A DNA stretch of 64,000 nt from Streptomyces sp. NBC_01428 (GTDB lineage: Bacteria > Actinomycetota > Actinomycetes > Streptomycetales > Streptomycetaceae), in contig NZ_CP109499.1 in assembly GCF_036231965.1 (NCBI RefSeq), positions 7,254,001 to 7,318,000 of the forward strand, given 5' to 3'. The notes beneath the pieces are model-generated. The model was given only the letters and a program-made list of their open reading frames with translations, made no database searches and was not told the origin of the DNA. This document shows positions 1 through 8,202 of this stretch, piece by piece. Each line of letters starts with the position of its first letter. The stretch's first letter is position 1. Position numbers and translations under genes: made by a program.

Positions 1-43
1 CGGACGTTCCCGGGCCCTGCGCCGGCTGTACCTGGTCGGTCAT
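1..43 (-). CDS. 5' end of an unidentified gene, truncated by the window edge
   Basis: An ATG on the minus strand at 43-41 is preceded by GGGAG about nine bases upstream and opens a frame reading MTDQVQPAQGPGTS up to the window edge. The 14 visible residues are too few to identify a family. The call rests on the ribosome binding site and on the otherwise empty stretch upstream of it. It runs in the same direction as the PAC2 gene, from which it is separated by about 390 bases holding that gene's terminator. Confidence 0.4.
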   Translation of the reverse strand, partial: MTDQVQPAQGPGTS

Positions 44-432
44 CGCGTACCGCTCCCTTCGATCCCTGGGGTGCCGGTCCCTGCGTGTGCTCCGCCGTGC
101 CGTGACGCTGTGCCTCGCGCTGTCGCCCCGATCACGTCCCGTCGCCGGGCGGGGCCTCCGGGGCTCAACCTGGCACGCCCACGGCCTCCCGTCCACCCTG
201 TCTTCGCCAACGTGGTTTGAGAACAAGTTGAATGGGGAAACCTGTGCAATCCGTCCGGAACCAGATGTCACGCCTCAATCAGGCCAAACACTGGCGAGAC
301 GGATGTCATGTGCCGGGAGGACAGCGGTCGTTGACGACATGACAGAGGGGCGGGGCGCGTCGTGCGCGCCCCGCCCCTCTGTCGTGCAGTTCTACGGCTC
401 CGGCCGGTCGACTTGTCGTCCCGCCGCTCCGC
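44..432. other. Intergenic region upstream of the truncated gene
   Basis: This gap holds the strong hairpin at 341-383 that ends the PAC2 transcript. Around 205-300 there is a stretch noticeably less GC-rich than the surroundings. That stretch would be the promoter and leader of the leftward truncated gene. I could not assign clear -35 and -10 hexamers or a known riboswitch. Confidence 0.5.
341..383 (-). terminator. Hairpin terminator downstream of the PAC2 gene
   Basis: Perfect 19-bp inverted repeat: the left arm at 341-359 begins GACAGAGG, the right arm at 365-383 ends CCTCTGTC, and the loop is 5 bases. It lies 50 bases past the PAC2 stop codon. No U-tract is seen, as is common for streptomycete terminators. 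Confidence 0.75.
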
Positions 433-1596
433 TCAGTCCTCGGAGGGGTCCGACGTGTCGGAGGGTCCGGAGGCGTCGGAGGGGTCCGAGGTCTCGGGCG
501 CGTCGGGCGCTCCCGACGGACGCGGGGAGTCCCCGGAGCCGGGCGCGCGCCCCCGGGTGTCCGAGCGGGCCCCGCCGGCCGTCTCGTCCGTCCCCTTGCG
601 CGGCTCGGCGTCCGATCCGCCGTCCTGTCCCGCGTCGGACTCGGGGCGCTGCGCCATCGGCGGCCGCCCCCGTCCGCCGGGCGTGCCGGGGGTGTCGCGG
701 AGGTACGACTCGCCGCTCTCCGTCGCGTGGCCGCCCGACCCGGCGGGCGGGCCGCCGCCGTCCCTGCGGCGCAGGTAGCGCTCGAACTCGCGGGCGATCG
801 CCTCGCCGGACGCCTCGGGAAGCTCGGCGGTGTCCCGGGCCTCCTCCAGCGTCTGCACGTACTCGGCGACCTCGCTGTCCTCGGCGGCCAGCTGGTCGAC
901 CCCGAGCTGCCAGGCCCGCGCGTCCTCGGGCAGCTCGCCCAGCGGGATCCGCAGGTCGATGAGGTCCTCCAGGCGGTTGAGGAGGGCCAGGGTCGCCTTC
1001 GGGTTGGGCGGCTGCGACACGTAGTGCGGTACGGCGGCCCACAGCGACACCGCCGGGACACCGGCGTGGGTGCACGCCTCCTGGAGGATGCCGACGATGC
1101 CCGTGGGGCCCTCGTACTTGGTCTCCTCCAGGTCCATCGTGCGGGCCAGGTCGGCGTCCGAGGTGACGCCGCTGACCGGCACCGGACGGGTGTGCGGGGT
1201 GTCACCGAGCAGCGCGCCCATGATCACCACCAGCTCGACGCCCAGCTCGTGCGCGAAACCGAGCAGCTCGTTGCAGAACGAGCGCCAGCGCATCGACGGC
1301 TCGATCCCGCGGACCAGCACCAGGTCGCGGGGCTTGTCGCCGCCGACCCGGACCACCGAGAGGCGCGTCGTGGGCCAGGTGATCTTGCGGACGCCGCCGT
1401 CCAGCCAGACGGTCGGCCGGTTGACCTGGAAGTCGTAGTAGTCCTCGGCGTCGAGCGCCGCGAACACCTCGCCCTTCCATTCCTTGTCCAGGTGCGCGAC
1501 CGCCGTGGAGGCGGCGTCGCCGGCGTCGTTCCAGCCCTCGAACGCGGCCACCATGACTGGGTCGATCAGCTCGGGAACCCCCTCCAGCTCGATCAC
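433..1596 (-). CDS. PAC2-family (proteasome assembly chaperone-like) protein
   Basis: 387 residues starting from GTG at 1596, chosen because AAGGAGG lies seven bases upstream; a longer frame to 1695 has no such site. Residues 1 to about 280 read as a PAC2/DUF75 domain (opening VIELEGVPELIDPVMVAAFEGWND). This actinobacterial family was once annotated as carboxylate-amine ligase. The last 110 or so residues are a low-complexity acidic tail rich in G, P, S, D and E, ending in repeated SDPS-like units, and are probably disordered. The biochemical role is unknown. In S. coelicolor I recall ParJ (SCO1662), a ParA partner, next to the glycerol operon; this gene could be its ortholog, but I cannot verify that. 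It is transcribed alone, with a strong terminator behind it. Confidence 0.85.
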   Translation of the reverse strand: MIELEGVPELIDPVMVAAFEGWNDAGDAASTAVAHLDKEWKGEVFAALDAEDYYDFQVNRPTVWLDGGVRKITWPTTRLSVVRVGGDKPRDLVLVRGIEPSMRWRSFCNELLGFAHELGVELVVIMGALLGDTPHTRPVPVSGVTSDADLARTMDLEETKYEGPTGIVGILQEACTHAGVPAVSLWAAVPHYVSQPPNPKATLALLNRLEDLIDLRIPLGELPEDARAWQLGVDQLAAEDSEVAEYVQTLEEARDTAELPEASGEAIAREFERYLRRRDGGGPPAGSGGHATESGESYLRDTPGTPGGRGRPPMAQRPESDAGQDGGSDAEPRKGTDETAGGARSDTRGRAPGSGDSPRPSGAPDAPETSDPSDASGPSDTSDPSED

Positions 1597-1901
1597 CCAG
1601 CGCCTCCTTCCGATGTGCCCTCGCGTACGCACCAACCTTACGGCGTGCCGAGGGGCCCGCTGCAGCCCCCTCGCACGGGGGAGTGAACGGATCACTGCCC
1701 CGTCCGGGGCCCCGAAACACGCCGGACCACCGTCCCGGACGACCCGTCAGTCATCCGAGCTGTACACGGTCAACTCGCCCGAGCGGCCGGACCCTTGCGC
1801 TCTGTCCGTCCCATAGGTCGGATGACGGCGAGAGGTCGGATGTCCGCGCGACGCCTCGCCCCCGGCGCCGGGGGCGAGTGGCACAGAGGGCCGAGCGGTG
1901 C
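1597..1901. other. Intergenic region between the PAC2 and GntR genes
   Basis: 305 bases holding the GntR gene's terminator hairpin (1855-1878) and, reading leftward, the presumed PAC2 promoter. On the minus strand TAAGGT appears near 1637-1642, a possible -10 element, but no convincing -35 accompanies it. No open frame here looks genuine. Confidence 0.4.
1855..1878 (-). terminator. Palindromic hairpin downstream of the GntR regulator
   Basis: A 24-bp perfect palindrome with arms CTCGCCCCCGGC (1855-1866) and GCCGGGGGCGAG (1867-1878), 24 bases past the GntR stop codon. The arms abut, so a few central pairs must open to form the loop. Confidence 0.55.
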
Positions 1902-2573
1902 CTACAGCGTGGACCTGAGCCACTGCTCCACGCTGGCGATGTGCACGGTCGCCCAGGACCGCGCCGCCTCCGCGTCCCGGTCCCGCAGGGCGGCCAGGAT
2001 GGCCCGGTGTTCGTGCAGGGTGCGGCTGACGGCGTCCTCCTGGGTCAGCCCCCGCCAGACCCGCGCCCGGGTGGTGGGCCCGGACAGCCCGTCGAGGAGC
2101 GAGCAGAGCACCGAGTTGCCCGACGTCCGCACGATGCCCCGGTGGAAGTCCAGGTCCGCGGCGACGAGTTCCTCCACGGACGGCTCCGGGCCCAGCTTGT
2201 CCAACTGATCCGCGAGGGCGTCCAGTTCCGCCTCGCCGATGAGCGTGGCCGCCATCGCGGTGGCCGCGGGCTCCAGGATGCGGCGCACCGCGAGGAACTC
2301 CAGGACCGTGTCGTCGCGGTGGAAGTCCACGACGAAACTCAGGGCCTCCAGCAGCAGTTGCGGGTCGAGGCTCGTGACGTACGTGCCGTCGCCCTGGCGC
2401 ACGTCCAGGATGCGGATGAGGGACAGGGCCCGGACGGCCTCCCGCAGGGAGTTGCGGGACAGCCCCAGGTCGGCCGCCAGCTCGCTCTCCTTGGGGAGCC
2501 GGTCGCCGGGACGCAGCGCGCCGGAGACGATCATTCCCTTGATCTTCTCGATCGCCTCGTCGGTGACTGCCAT
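1902..2573 (-). CDS. GntR-family (FadR/FCD subfamily) transcriptional regulator
   Basis: 223 residues from ATG at 2573, preceded by AGGAGG nine bases upstream. Residues 1-75 form a GntR winged helix (GALRPGDRLPKESELAADLGLS with RNSLREAVRAL as the recognition helix). Residues 90-215 form an all-helical FCD ligand-binding domain with the usual metal-ligand pattern (DLDFHRGI, LHEHRAIL, ATVHIASVEQW). Such proteins usually bind small carboxylates or sugar acids and repress adjacent genes. It follows glpD on the same strand after a terminator and an intergenic palindrome (2602-2628), so autoregulation is likely. A role in glycerol use is possible from position but not shown. Confidence 0.88.
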   Translation of the reverse strand: MAVTDEAIEKIKGMIVSGALRPGDRLPKESELAADLGLSRNSLREAVRALSLIRILDVRQGDGTYVTSLDPQLLLEALSFVVDFHRDDTVLEFLAVRRILEPAATAMAATLIGEAELDALADQLDKLGPEPSVEELVAADLDFHRGIVRTSGNSVLCSLLDGLSGPTTRARVWRGLTQEDAVSRTLHEHRAILAALRDRDAEAARSWATVHIASVEQWLRSTL

Positions 2574-2601
2574 GGCGGGGCCTCCTGGTGGCTCAGGATG
2601 T

Positions 2602-2628
2602 CCCCTCAGACATCCGATGTCTCAGGGG
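2602..2628. promoter_or_regulatory. Candidate GntR autoregulatory operator
   Basis: A 15-bp perfect inverted repeat, AGACATC-C-GATGTCT (2608-2622), is flanked by CCCCT (2602-2606) and AGGGG (2624-2628), so the symmetry spans 27 bp with one mismatched pair. It lies 29 bases upstream of the GntR start codon, where FCD-type GntR proteins commonly bind to repress themselves. Binding is an inference. Confidence 0.6.
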
Positions 2629-2739
2629 CCATTATGCGGGGTGCGCCCGCCCGCACAGGAAGCATCCGGAGGCGGGACGCCCCACACGGCCGCCGGAGGA
2701 CGGGACCGCGGGCCCGACCCGAAAGGACCCCGGGCGCGG

Positions 2740-2776
2740 GTGAGGGGCGGCACCCCCCGTGGGAGCCGCCCCTCAC
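2740..2776 (-). terminator. glp operon terminator
   Basis: 12-bp perfect stem: GTGAGGGGCGGC (2740-2751) pairs with GCCGCCCCTCAC (2765-2776) across a 13-base loop, 14 bases past the glpD stop codon. It separates the glycerol operon from the GntR gene. Confidence 0.75.
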
Positions 2777-2790
2777 ACCGCCGCGGGTGC

Positions 2791-4407
2791 CTACTTCCGG
2801 TCGAGCAGGTCCTGCACGCGACCACGGACGTCGTCCGTGGCCAGGCCGCGGATGGTCAGGGTGGTACGGCGGCGCAGCACGTCGTCGGCCGTCTCGGCCC
2901 ACTCGTTGTCGCGCGCGTAGACGACCTGCGCCCAGATCTCCGGGGCGTCCGGGTGGACGCGCTCGGCGAGTTCGGGGTTCTCGTTCGCCAGGCGGGCGAT
3001 GTCGAAGGCCAGCGAGCCGTAGTGGGTGGACAGGTGCCGCGCGGTGTCGGCGGCCATACGGGGGCCGGGCGCGGGCCCGTCCACCAGGAGGCGGTGCGCG
3101 ACGGCGCGCGGGTTGGCGACGCCGGGCAGCGGCATCTTCTTCGGCAGCTCGGAGATCGGCTCGAAGTCCTCACCCAGCGGATGGCCGGGCAGCGACTCCA
3201 GCTTCTTCATGATCGTGCGGCCGATGTGCCGGAAGGTGGTCCACTTGCCGCCCGCGACGGACAGCATGCCGCCGCGGCCCTCGGTGACGACCGTCTCCCG
3301 CTTGGCCTTGGAGGTGTCGCCGGGACCGCCCGGCAGCACCCGCAGACCGGCGAAGGAGTACGTGATCAGGTCCCGGTCGAGCTGCTGGTCGCGGATGGAG
3401 AACGCGGCCTCGTCGAGGATCTGGGTTATGTCCTTGTCGTTGACCGCGACCTCGCCCGGGTCGCCCTCGTACTCCTCGTCGGTGGTGCCGAGCAGGAGCA
3501 TGTCCTCCCAGGGGAGGGCGAAGGTGATGCGGTACTTGTCGATCGGGGTGGCGAGCGCGGCCTTCCACGGCGCGGTCCGCTTGAGGACCAGGTGCGCGCC
3601 CTTGGACAGCCGGATCGACGGAGCCGCGTTCGGGTCCTCCAGCTTGCGCAGGTGGTCGACCCACGGCCCGGTCGCGTTCAGCACCAGACGGGCGTTCACG
3701 CCGAACTCGTCCCCGGAGAGACGGTCCCGCAGCTCGGCGCCGGTGACCCGGCCCCGGGTGAAGCGCAGCCCGGTGACCTCGGCGTGGTTGAGGACCGCGG
3801 CGCCGGACTCGACGGCCGCGCGGACCGTCATGAGCGCCATGCGGGAGTCGTTCATCTGGTCGTCGCCGTAGACGGCGACGGCCTTGAGGTTGTCGGTGCG
3901 CAGTTCGGGCACGTCCTGCGCGGCCTTGGCGGGGCTGAGCAGGTGGCCGACGCCGTCGCCGAACGCGGAGAGGGCGGAGTAGGCGAAGACGCCCGCTCCG
4001 AGCTTCGCCGCGCCGTGCGGCCCGCCCTTGTACACGGGGAGGTAGAAGGTGAGCGGGTTCGCCAGGTGGGGGGCCACCTGACGGGAGACCGCACGGCGCT
4101 CGAAGTGGTTCTCCGCCACCAGCTTCACCGCGCCGGTCTGCAGGTAGCGCAGACCGCCGTGCAGAAGCTTGGAGGAGGCGGAGGAGGTGGCGCCGGCGAA
4201 GTCACCGGCGTCGACCAGGGCCACCCGCAACCCGGACTGCGCGGCGTGCCAGGCGGTCGAGATGCCCAGGATGCCGCCGCCGATCACGAGAAGGTCGTAC
4301 GTCGCCTTGGAAAGCTGCTCCCGGGTCTCGGCGCGGCTCGGGTTGGAGCCGGAGGCCGGGTGCGTACCGAGGGCAGGCACGGACTGCAGGGTGGACTGGC
4401 TGGTCAT
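2791..4407 (-). CDS. glpD: Aerobic glycerol-3-phosphate dehydrogenase
   Basis: 538 residues, the normal size. It oxidises sn-glycerol-3-phosphate to dihydroxyacetone phosphate with FAD and passes electrons to quinone at the membrane. The N-terminal FAD Rossmann motif is at about 38-65 (DLLVIGGGILGISTAWHA). The DAO-type dinucleotide fold and a C-terminal GlpD helical domain (about 410-530) follow. It is the third gene of glpF-glpK-glpD, 19 bases behind glpK, and corresponds to gylB of S. coelicolor. Expression should depend on GylR and glycerol. The ATG at 4407 has GAGGAG somewhat far upstream (about 13 bases), so translation may be coupled to glpK. Confidence 0.97.
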   Translation of the reverse strand: MTSQSTLQSVPALGTHPASGSNPSRAETREQLSKATYDLLVIGGGILGISTAWHAAQSGLRVALVDAGDFAGATSSASSKLLHGGLRYLQTGAVKLVAENHFERRAVSRQVAPHLANPLTFYLPVYKGGPHGAAKLGAGVFAYSALSAFGDGVGHLLSPAKAAQDVPELRTDNLKAVAVYGDDQMNDSRMALMTVRAAVESGAAVLNHAEVTGLRFTRGRVTGAELRDRLSGDEFGVNARLVLNATGPWVDHLRKLEDPNAAPSIRLSKGAHLVLKRTAPWKAALATPIDKYRITFALPWEDMLLLGTTDEEYEGDPGEVAVNDKDITQILDEAAFSIRDQQLDRDLITYSFAGLRVLPGGPGDTSKAKRETVVTEGRGGMLSVAGGKWTTFRHIGRTIMKKLESLPGHPLGEDFEPISELPKKMPLPGVANPRAVAHRLLVDGPAPGPRMAADTARHLSTHYGSLAFDIARLANENPELAERVHPDAPEIWAQVVYARDNEWAETADDVLRRRTTLTIRGLATDDVRGRVQDLLDRK

Positions 4408-4426
4408 TGCGGGTTCTTACTCCTCG

Positions 4427-5965
4427 TCAGTTCTCGTCTTCGATCCAGCCCATGGTCCGTTCCACGGCCTTGAGCCAGCTCTTGTACTCACGGTCGCGGA
4501 CGTCCGCGGCCATGTTCGGGGTCCATTCCGCGGCCCGGCGCCAGTTGGCGCGCAGGTCCTCGGTGTTGGTCCAGAAGCCGACGGCCAGGCCGGCGGCGTA
4601 GGCGGCGCCGAGGCAGGTGGTCTCGGCGACCATCGGACGCACCACGGGGGCGTCCAGGACGTCGGCCAGGGTCTGCATCAGCAGGTTGTTGGAGGTCATG
4701 CCGCCGTCGACCTTGAGCGCCGTGAGCTCGACGCCGGAGTCCTTGGTCATGGCGTCGCTGATCTCACGGGTCTGCCAGGCGGTGGCCTCCAGGACGGCGC
4801 GCGCGATGTGCGCCTTGGTGACGTACCGGGTGAGGCCGGCGATCACACCGCGGGCGTCGGGACGCCAGTACGGGGCGAACAGACCGGAGAAGGCCGGCAC
4901 GAAGTAGGCACCGCCGTTGTCCTCGACCGAGGAGGCGAGCGTCTCGATCTCGGCGGCGGACTTGATCAGGCCCATCTGGTCGCGCATCCACTGCACCAGG
5001 GAGCCGGTGACCGCGATGGAGCCCTCGAGCGCGTAGACCGGCTGCTGGTCGCCGATCCGGTAGCCGACGGTGGTCAGCAGGCCCGAGTACGAGTTGATGA
5101 TCTTGTCGCCGGTGTTCATCAGCATGAACGTGCCGGTGCCGTACGTGGACTTGGCCTCACCCTCGGCGAAACAGGTCTGGCCGAACAGGGCCGCCTGCTG
5201 GTCGCCGAGCGCGGAGGCGACCGGGATGCCGCCGAGCAGCTCGCCGAGCGGGCCGCCGGTGACCTCGCCGTACACCTCGGCGGAGGAGCGGATCTCGGGC
5301 AGCATCGCCAGCGGGACGCCGATCGACTCGGCGATCTGCTCGTCCCAGGCCAGGGTGTGCAGGTTCATCAGCATGGTGCGCGACGCGTTGGTCACGTCGG
5401 TGACGTGCCTGCCACCGTTCACGCCGCCGGTCAGGTTCCAGATGACCCAGCTGTCCATGGTGCCGAAGAGGATGTCGCCGGCCTCGGCGCGCTCCCGCAG
5501 GCCCTCGACGTTGTCCAGCAGCCAGCGGGCCTTGGGGCCGGCGAAGTACGAGGCGAGGGGCAGCCCGGTCTGGCGGCGGAAGCGGTCCTGGCCGACGTTG
5601 CGGCCCAGTTCCCGGCAGAGGGCGTCGGTGCGGGTGTCCTGCCAGACGAGGGCGTTGTGGACGGGCTCACCGGTGTTCTTGTCCCAGAGCAGCGTGGTCT
5701 CGCGCTGGTTGGTGATGCCGATGGCCTTGATGTCGTCGCGGGTGATGCCGGCCTTCGAGATGGCTCCGGCGACGACCTCCTGGACGTTGGTCCAGATCTC
5801 GGCGGCGTCGTGCTCGACCCAGCCCGGCTTCGGGAAGATCTGCTCGTGCTCCTTCTGGTCGACGGAGACGATGCGTCCGTCGCGGTCGAAGACGATGCAG
5901 CGGGAGGAGGTGGTGCCCTGGTCGATCGCGGCGATGAAGGGCCCGGCGGTGTGGGCGTCGGTCAC
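4427..5965 (-). CDS. glpK: Glycerol kinase
   Basis: 512 residues starting at GTG 5965, with ACGGAG eight bases upstream. It phosphorylates glycerol with ATP to sn-glycerol-3-phosphate, trapping what GlpF admits. The FGGY-kinase phosphate loop DQGTTSSR is at residues 15-22, and the C-terminal FGGY signature region (about 400-420, with VDGGMTSNNLLMQ) is present. Length matches the family. It is the second gene of the operon (gylA in S. coelicolor), 61 bases behind glpF and 19 bases ahead of glpD. No unusual features. Confidence 0.97.
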   Translation of the reverse strand: MTDAHTAGPFIAAIDQGTTSSRCIVFDRDGRIVSVDQKEHEQIFPKPGWVEHDAAEIWTNVQEVVAGAISKAGITRDDIKAIGITNQRETTLLWDKNTGEPVHNALVWQDTRTDALCRELGRNVGQDRFRRQTGLPLASYFAGPKARWLLDNVEGLRERAEAGDILFGTMDSWVIWNLTGGVNGGRHVTDVTNASRTMLMNLHTLAWDEQIAESIGVPLAMLPEIRSSAEVYGEVTGGPLGELLGGIPVASALGDQQAALFGQTCFAEGEAKSTYGTGTFMLMNTGDKIINSYSGLLTTVGYRIGDQQPVYALEGSIAVTGSLVQWMRDQMGLIKSAAEIETLASSVEDNGGAYFVPAFSGLFAPYWRPDARGVIAGLTRYVTKAHIARAVLEATAWQTREISDAMTKDSGVELTALKVDGGMTSNNLLMQTLADVLDAPVVRPMVAETTCLGAAYAAGLAVGFWTNTEDLRANWRRAAEWTPNMAADVRDREYKSWLKAVERTMGWIEDEN

Positions 5966-6026
5966 GGTGTGCTCCGTAGCTCTCGGGTGTCGTTCTCAGG
6001 CGTGATGACGAGTGACGGCCGTCGTG

Positions 6027-6818
6027 TCACTTGAAGGCGATGTTGTACAGGCCGCCGGCTATGGCGCCGCCGATGAGCGGGCCGGCCACCGGTATCCAGG
6101 CGTAGCTCCAGTCCGAGCCGCCCTTGTTGGGCAGCGGCAGCAGGGCGTGGACGATGCGCGGACCCAGGTCGCGGACCGGGTTGATGGCGTAGCCGGTCGG
6201 TCCGCCGAGCGAGAGACCGATACCCACGACGACCAGCGCGGTCACCATGGCGCCGAGGACGCCGAGTCCGTTGCCGTTGTCGTTCAGACCCTGGGTGAGG
6301 ATCGCGAGGACCAGGACGACGGTGGCGATGATCTCCGTCGCGAGGTTCTGCACCGCGTTGCGGATCTCGGGGCCGGTGGAGAAGATCCCGAGCACCGGAC
6401 CGGCCTTCGGCGCGGTCTTCTGGTCGACCAGGCCTTCCTCGGCCGGCTGCTCGGCGAGGATCTCCGGATCGGTGAGATGCGCCTGGAACTGTCCGTAGTA
6501 CGTGATCCAGACCAGGACGGCGCCGATCATCGCGCCGAGGAGCTGGGAGCCGAGGTAGAGCGGGACATCGCTCCACTTGGTGCCGCCCTCGATCGCGAGA
6601 CCGATGGTCACCGCCGGGTTCAGATGGGCGCCGGAGACTCCGCCCGCGAGATACGCGCCGGTCAGGACCGCGAAGCCCCAGCCGAACGTGATCGCGAGCC
6701 AGCCGGCGTTCTGCGCCTTCGAGCGCTTGAGAGTGACGGCGGCGCACACGCCGCCGCCGAGCAGGATGAGTACGGCGGTACCGATGGTCTCGCCGATGAA
6801 GATGTCGGAGCTGGACAC
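6027..6818 (-). CDS. glpF: Glycerol facilitator (MIP/aquaglyceroporin family)
   Basis: 263 residues from GTG at 6818; AAAGGAG lies seven bases upstream, which favours this start over a longer frame to 6923. Six hydrophobic segments and two half-helix loops give a MIP channel. The first loop has the usual NPA (GAHLNPAVTI). The second reads NPV (AINPVRDLGPR) where NPA is typical, with the following Arg and Asp kept as in glycerol channels. A polar insert at about 125-160 sits between helices 3 and 4. It is the first gene of the glycerol operon (gylC), downstream of gylR and a 350-base control region. Confidence 0.95.
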   Translation of the reverse strand: MSSSDIFIGETIGTAVLILLGGGVCAAVTLKRSKAQNAGWLAITFGWGFAVLTGAYLAGGVSGAHLNPAVTIGLAIEGGTKWSDVPLYLGSQLLGAMIGAVLVWITYYGQFQAHLTDPEILAEQPAEEGLVDQKTAPKAGPVLGIFSTGPEIRNAVQNLATEIIATVVLVLAILTQGLNDNGNGLGVLGAMVTALVVVGIGLSLGGPTGYAINPVRDLGPRIVHALLPLPNKGGSDWSYAWIPVAGPLIGGAIAGGLYNIAFK

Positions 6819-6946
6819 CCGCGACTCCTTTGTCCTTCGTCCAGGGGAAGCCGAACCCCGGGTCCCACCGGTGGTTCGTGCTCTCGGGAAGTGAGAGCGG
6901 TGTCGGCCCTGGCATTGCCACACTGTAACTCTTATTGCCGGTAACT

Positions 6947-6963
6947 GTTCGACAATGCCGACC
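6947..6963. promoter_or_regulatory. Candidate GylR operator upstream of glpF
   Basis: GTTCGACAATGCCGACC, a 17-bp imperfect palindrome centred on A6955, lies 129 bases upstream of the glpF start. The reverse complement of its right half (GGTCGGCA) closely matches its left half (GTTCGACA). The same element in near-perfect form precedes gylR at 7986-8002, which supports a common regulator. Confidence 0.6.
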
Positions 6964-7105
6964 GATGGACGGGAGTCTTGCTCTCGCGTTACCAGCTCGT
7001 CAAGAGTCCTGTTATCGAAAACACGATCGTTATTGATTGCCGTGTGCTATCGATCGCGGCCGGCCGGCCGCGCGCCGGCGCGTGCACGGCCCGGGGCATG
7101 GCGAA

Positions 7106-7132
7106 GGCCGGGAAGCATTCCGCTTCCCGGCC
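7106..7132 (-). terminator. gylR terminator
   Basis: Perfect 11-bp stem: GGCCGGGAAGC (7106-7116) pairs with GCTTCCCGGCC (7122-7132) across the loop ATTCC, 36 bases past the gylR stop codon. It should separate gylR mRNA from the operon behind it, at least partly. Confidence 0.75.
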
Positions 7133-7168
7133 TCGTGCCGTACGAACCTCCCTGCGGCGCCCCGCGCC

Positions 7169-7933
7169 TCAGAAGCGCCCGGCGCCCAGGTCCCGCGACA
7201 CCGCGCGGGCGCAGTCCCGGACCGCGGCGATCAGGTCCGGGCGCAGCTCCCCGTCCTGGCAGACCCGCTCCACGGCCCCGGTGATGCCCACAGCGCCGAC
7301 CGGCATCCGCCGCCGGTTGTGGATGGGGGCGGCGACGGAGGCCACGCCCGTCCAGGTCTCCTCGACGTCGGCCGCGTACCCGCGCGCGCGGGTGATGTCC
7401 AGGACGCCCTCGAACTGGTCCAGCGCGCTGACCGTCCGCGGCGTGAACGCCGTGCGTTCGACCTCCAGGACCTCGCTGTGCGCCACCGGGTCGTAGGCCG
7501 ACAGCACCTTGCCGAGGGCGGTCGAGTGCAGCGGCTGCATCGCCCCCACCTCCAGGACCTGGCGGCTGTCGTCGGGCCGGAAGACGTGGTGCACGATCAG
7601 GACGCCCTGCTGGTGCAGCACGCCCAGATAGACGCTCTCGCCGCTGGAGCGCGCCAGGTCGTCGGTCCACACCAGGGCGCGCGCCCGCAGTTCGTGCACG
7701 TCGAGATAGGTGGTGCCGAGGCGCAGCAGTTCGGCGCCCAGCTGGTAGCGGCCGGAGGCCGGGTCCTGCTCCACGAACCCCTCCTGCTGGAGGGTGCGCA
7801 GGATGCCGTGGGCCGTACCCTTGGCCAGGCCCAGCGAGGAGGCGATGTCCGACAGGCCGAGCTGGCGCTCGCCGCCCGCGAGCAGCCGCAGCATCGCCGC
7901 CGCCCGTTCGAGCGACTGGATGTTCCGTGCCAT
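7169..7933 (-). CDS. gylR: IclR-family regulator of the glycerol operon
   Basis: 254 residues from ATG at 7933 (GGAGG about 11 bases upstream). This is the length I recall for S. coelicolor GylR, so longer frames up to 8047 are rejected. Residues 1-75 are the IclR winged helix (QLGLSDIASSLGLAKGTAHGILRTL). Residues 80-250 are the effector-binding IclR C-terminal domain, which in GylR responds to glycerol-3-phosphate. It represses itself and glpFKD. A near-perfect palindrome at 7986-8002, just upstream of its start, is the probable autoregulatory site. The gene is back-to-back with metH. Confidence 0.95.
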   Translation of the reverse strand: MARNIQSLERAAAMLRLLAGGERQLGLSDIASSLGLAKGTAHGILRTLQQEGFVEQDPASGRYQLGAELLRLGTTYLDVHELRARALVWTDDLARSSGESVYLGVLHQQGVLIVHHVFRPDDSRQVLEVGAMQPLHSTALGKVLSAYDPVAHSEVLEVERTAFTPRTVSALDQFEGVLDITRARGYAADVEETWTGVASVAAPIHNRRRMPVGAVGITGAVERVCQDGELRPDLIAAVRDCARAVSRDLGAGRF

Positions 7934-7985
7934 CGCCGTGCTGCCTCCGTCCCCTTCGACCGTCGGCATGCGCCTGACCGCCACC

Positions 7986-8002
7986 GTTCGGCAATGTCGA
8001 AC
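7986..8002. promoter_or_regulatory. Candidate GylR operator upstream of gylR
   Basis: GTTCGGCA-A-TGTCGAAC, with 8-bp arms that are inverted repeats apart from one G/A position. It lies 52 bases upstream of the gylR start and matches the site at 6947-6963 before glpF. IclR proteins usually bind such short palindromes; the assignment is inferred from sharing. Confidence 0.6.
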
Positions 8003-8202
8003 ACTACCGGTCGTAGCCGGGCTCTCGCCAATGGGTGGTCGCCACATGTTTCGCCGTTCTCCACACCTTCGTCACCCGCGCCACGCCCGTCCGTCCCGTG
8101 GACGCCCACGACCGTTCCCCGGTGCTCCGGGCTACCCTGACGGCGTGCGCCTTCCACGGGAAGCGCAAAGCCGACAGCCGTCGCACTCCAGGGAGCACCT
8201 TC

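Larger units (their letters stand above)
6819..7168 (-). promoter_or_regulatory. glp (gyl) operon promoter region
   Basis: 350 bases between gylR and glpF, both read leftward. It holds the gylR terminator (7106-7132), a GylR-type operator (6947-6963), and an AT-richer stretch around 7010-7060 (GTTATCGAAAACACG, TTATTGATTGCCGTG) where a promoter is likely. In S. coelicolor the gylCAB operon is known to have its own GylR-controlled promoters here. I did not assign transcription starts. Confidence 0.6.

Noticed and set aside
7934..8202. Cobalamin riboswitch upstream of metH
   Set aside because: No B12-box-like sequence or extended conserved leader; the 269-base gap is shared with the gylR promoter and operator.
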